Source: an uncultured Candidatus Saccharibacteria bacterium
GTDB taxonomy: Bacteria > Patescibacteriota > Saccharimonadia > Saccharimonadales > Saccharimonadaceae
DNA length: 6,407 nucleotides
Direction of reading: 5' to 3'
Assembly: GCA_938049075.1 (NCBI GenBank)
Contig: CALICZ010000160.1
Span: 1-6,407, forward strand
Both the position numbers and the translations under genes were made by a program. The notes beneath the pieces are model-generated. The model saw only the letters and a program-made list of their open reading frames with translations. It had not been told where the DNA came from and did not search any database. This document shows positions 6,062 to 6,407 of this stretch, piece by piece (the stretch's first letter is position 1; each line of letters starts with the position of its first letter).

Positions 6062-6070
6062 AGTATACCA
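6062..6070 (-). promoter_or_regulatory. Extended -10 promoter of the malic enzyme gene, leaderless
   Basis: On the minus strand TGG (6070-6068) is followed directly by TATACT (6067-6062), the extended -10 form that can work without a -35 box; indeed no -35-like hexamer is found at 16-18 bases. The box ends eight bases before the chosen ATG, so transcription should start at or one base before the start codon. It also argues against the longer reading of the protein. Confidence 0.6.
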
Positions 6071-6117
6071 CGCATGCCAGAAAGAGTATGGGTGAGCCCA
6101 AGGATAAGCAGCTTTCA

Positions 6118-6147
6118 TTGCAATACTTTCGCGCCAAATGCTATTAT
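6118..6147 (+). promoter_or_regulatory. Promoter of the last gene
   Basis: TTGCAA (6118-6123) and TATTAT (6142-6147) are separated by 18 bases and give a predicted start near 6154, about 60 bases before the ATG at 6215. The -35 box is embedded in the palindrome ATTGCAAT (6117-6124). It is divergent from the malic enzyme promoter about 50 bases to its left. Confidence 0.5.
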
Positions 6148-6150
6148 ATG

Positions 6151-6209
6151 ATGCATGATACAAACCGAGCAATAAGCTCTGCATAGCCACAGCGGCTCAC
6201 CATACGGAG
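6151..6209 (+). promoter_or_regulatory. Hairpin-rich 5' leader and ribosome binding site
   Basis: The predicted leader can fold into ATGCA/TGCAT (6151-6155 with 6180-6184) enclosing GAGC/GCTC (6167-6170 with 6176-6179, loop AATAA). A second hairpin AGCC/GGCT (6185-6188 with 6194-6197) follows. A Shine-Dalgarno CGGAG at 6205-6209 then stands five bases before the ATG. This is the only gene start in the window with a well-spaced ribosome site. The folds could tune its use, but no known riboswitch class is recognised. Confidence 0.45.
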
Positions 6210-6214
6210 TAATA

Positions 6215-6407
6215 ATGAAAAAATTTACAGACCAACAGTCATCACCACATGAGACTAGTGCTAAGGGTCCGCTTGAAAAAGTAACGGCAGCGATTGCCAA
6301 AGATAATGAACATCACAGAGAAGTCATGCTGAGCCTTTGCGACGCAAATACCTCCAAGCACGAAAAGGATACCTATAATCAGGCTCTGCCGACGATCAAA
6401 GCCGATC
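6215..6407 (+). CDS. Unknown gene, N-terminal 64 codons (runs off the window)
   Basis: The frame opens with ATG after a well-placed CGGAG ribosome site and continues uninterrupted to the right edge, giving 64 residues. The visible part starts MKKFTDQQSS and is highly hydrophilic and charged, rich in Lys, Glu, Asp, His and Gln, with a single Cys at residue 42 and no signal peptide or membrane segment. Nothing identifies its function. The Ser/Gln/His-rich first 20 residues are probably disordered and the rest looks helical. Its reality rests on the promoter, ribosome site and open frame. It is truncated only by the window. Confidence 0.6.
   Translation, partial: MKKFTDQQSSPHETSAKGPLEKVTAAIAKDNEHHREVMLSLCDANTSKHEKDTYNQALPTIKAD

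Overview
The window carries three complete genes with recognisable products, one complete orphan gene and two edge-truncated genes, at moderate GC (about 50 to 53 percent by eye). In order they are: the 3' end of dnaE (+), a TrmH/SpoU-family RNA 2'-O-methyltransferase (-), a PilB/GspE-type pilus assembly ATPase (+), an unrecognised 562-residue protein (+), a short stand-alone malic enzyme (-), and the first 64 codons of an unknown gene (+). The style of these proteins, the gene mixture, compact intergenic regions and promoters sitting directly on start codons suggest a Patescibacteria/CPR bacterium, most likely Candidatus Saccharibacteria (TM7). This is inference from protein style; there is no rRNA in the window. 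All five visible stops are TAA or TAG, and the genes read through in the standard code.

Region by region: 3-560 is the OB-fold and tail of the replicative polymerase alpha subunit. 561-804 lies between convergent genes and is packed with inverted repeats, including a perfect 15-bp GC-rich pair. A promoter-like box at its right edge points leftward, so it may encode a small structured RNA. 805-1341 is the methyltransferase, whose consensus -10 box ends seven bases before its ATG. 1415-3037 is the pilus ATPase, complete in its catalytic motifs but with no cysteine at all, so it lacks the zinc-binding tetracysteine subdomain common in the family. 3038-3146 holds two perfect short palindromes and a good sigma70-type promoter that again ends almost on the start codon of the orphan gene. 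3147-4835 is that orphan, with a helix-turn-helix-like segment and a weak nuclease-like patch. 4867-4896 is a 12-bp hairpin between convergent genes. 4921-6054 is malic enzyme, with an extended -10 box eight bases before its ATG. 6055-6214 is a divergent promoter region. It ends in a hairpin-rich leader with an ordinary Shine-Dalgarno site for the last, truncated gene.

The genes do not form an obvious operon: strands alternate and each appears to have its own promoter. They cover replication, RNA modification, type IV pilus assembly (motility, adhesion or DNA uptake; important for epibiotic CPR bacteria) and malate/pyruvate metabolism. The most notable points are the structured 561-755 region, the repeated leaderless arrangement of three genes, the cysteine-free ATPase and the orphan protein with its palindromic promoter region.
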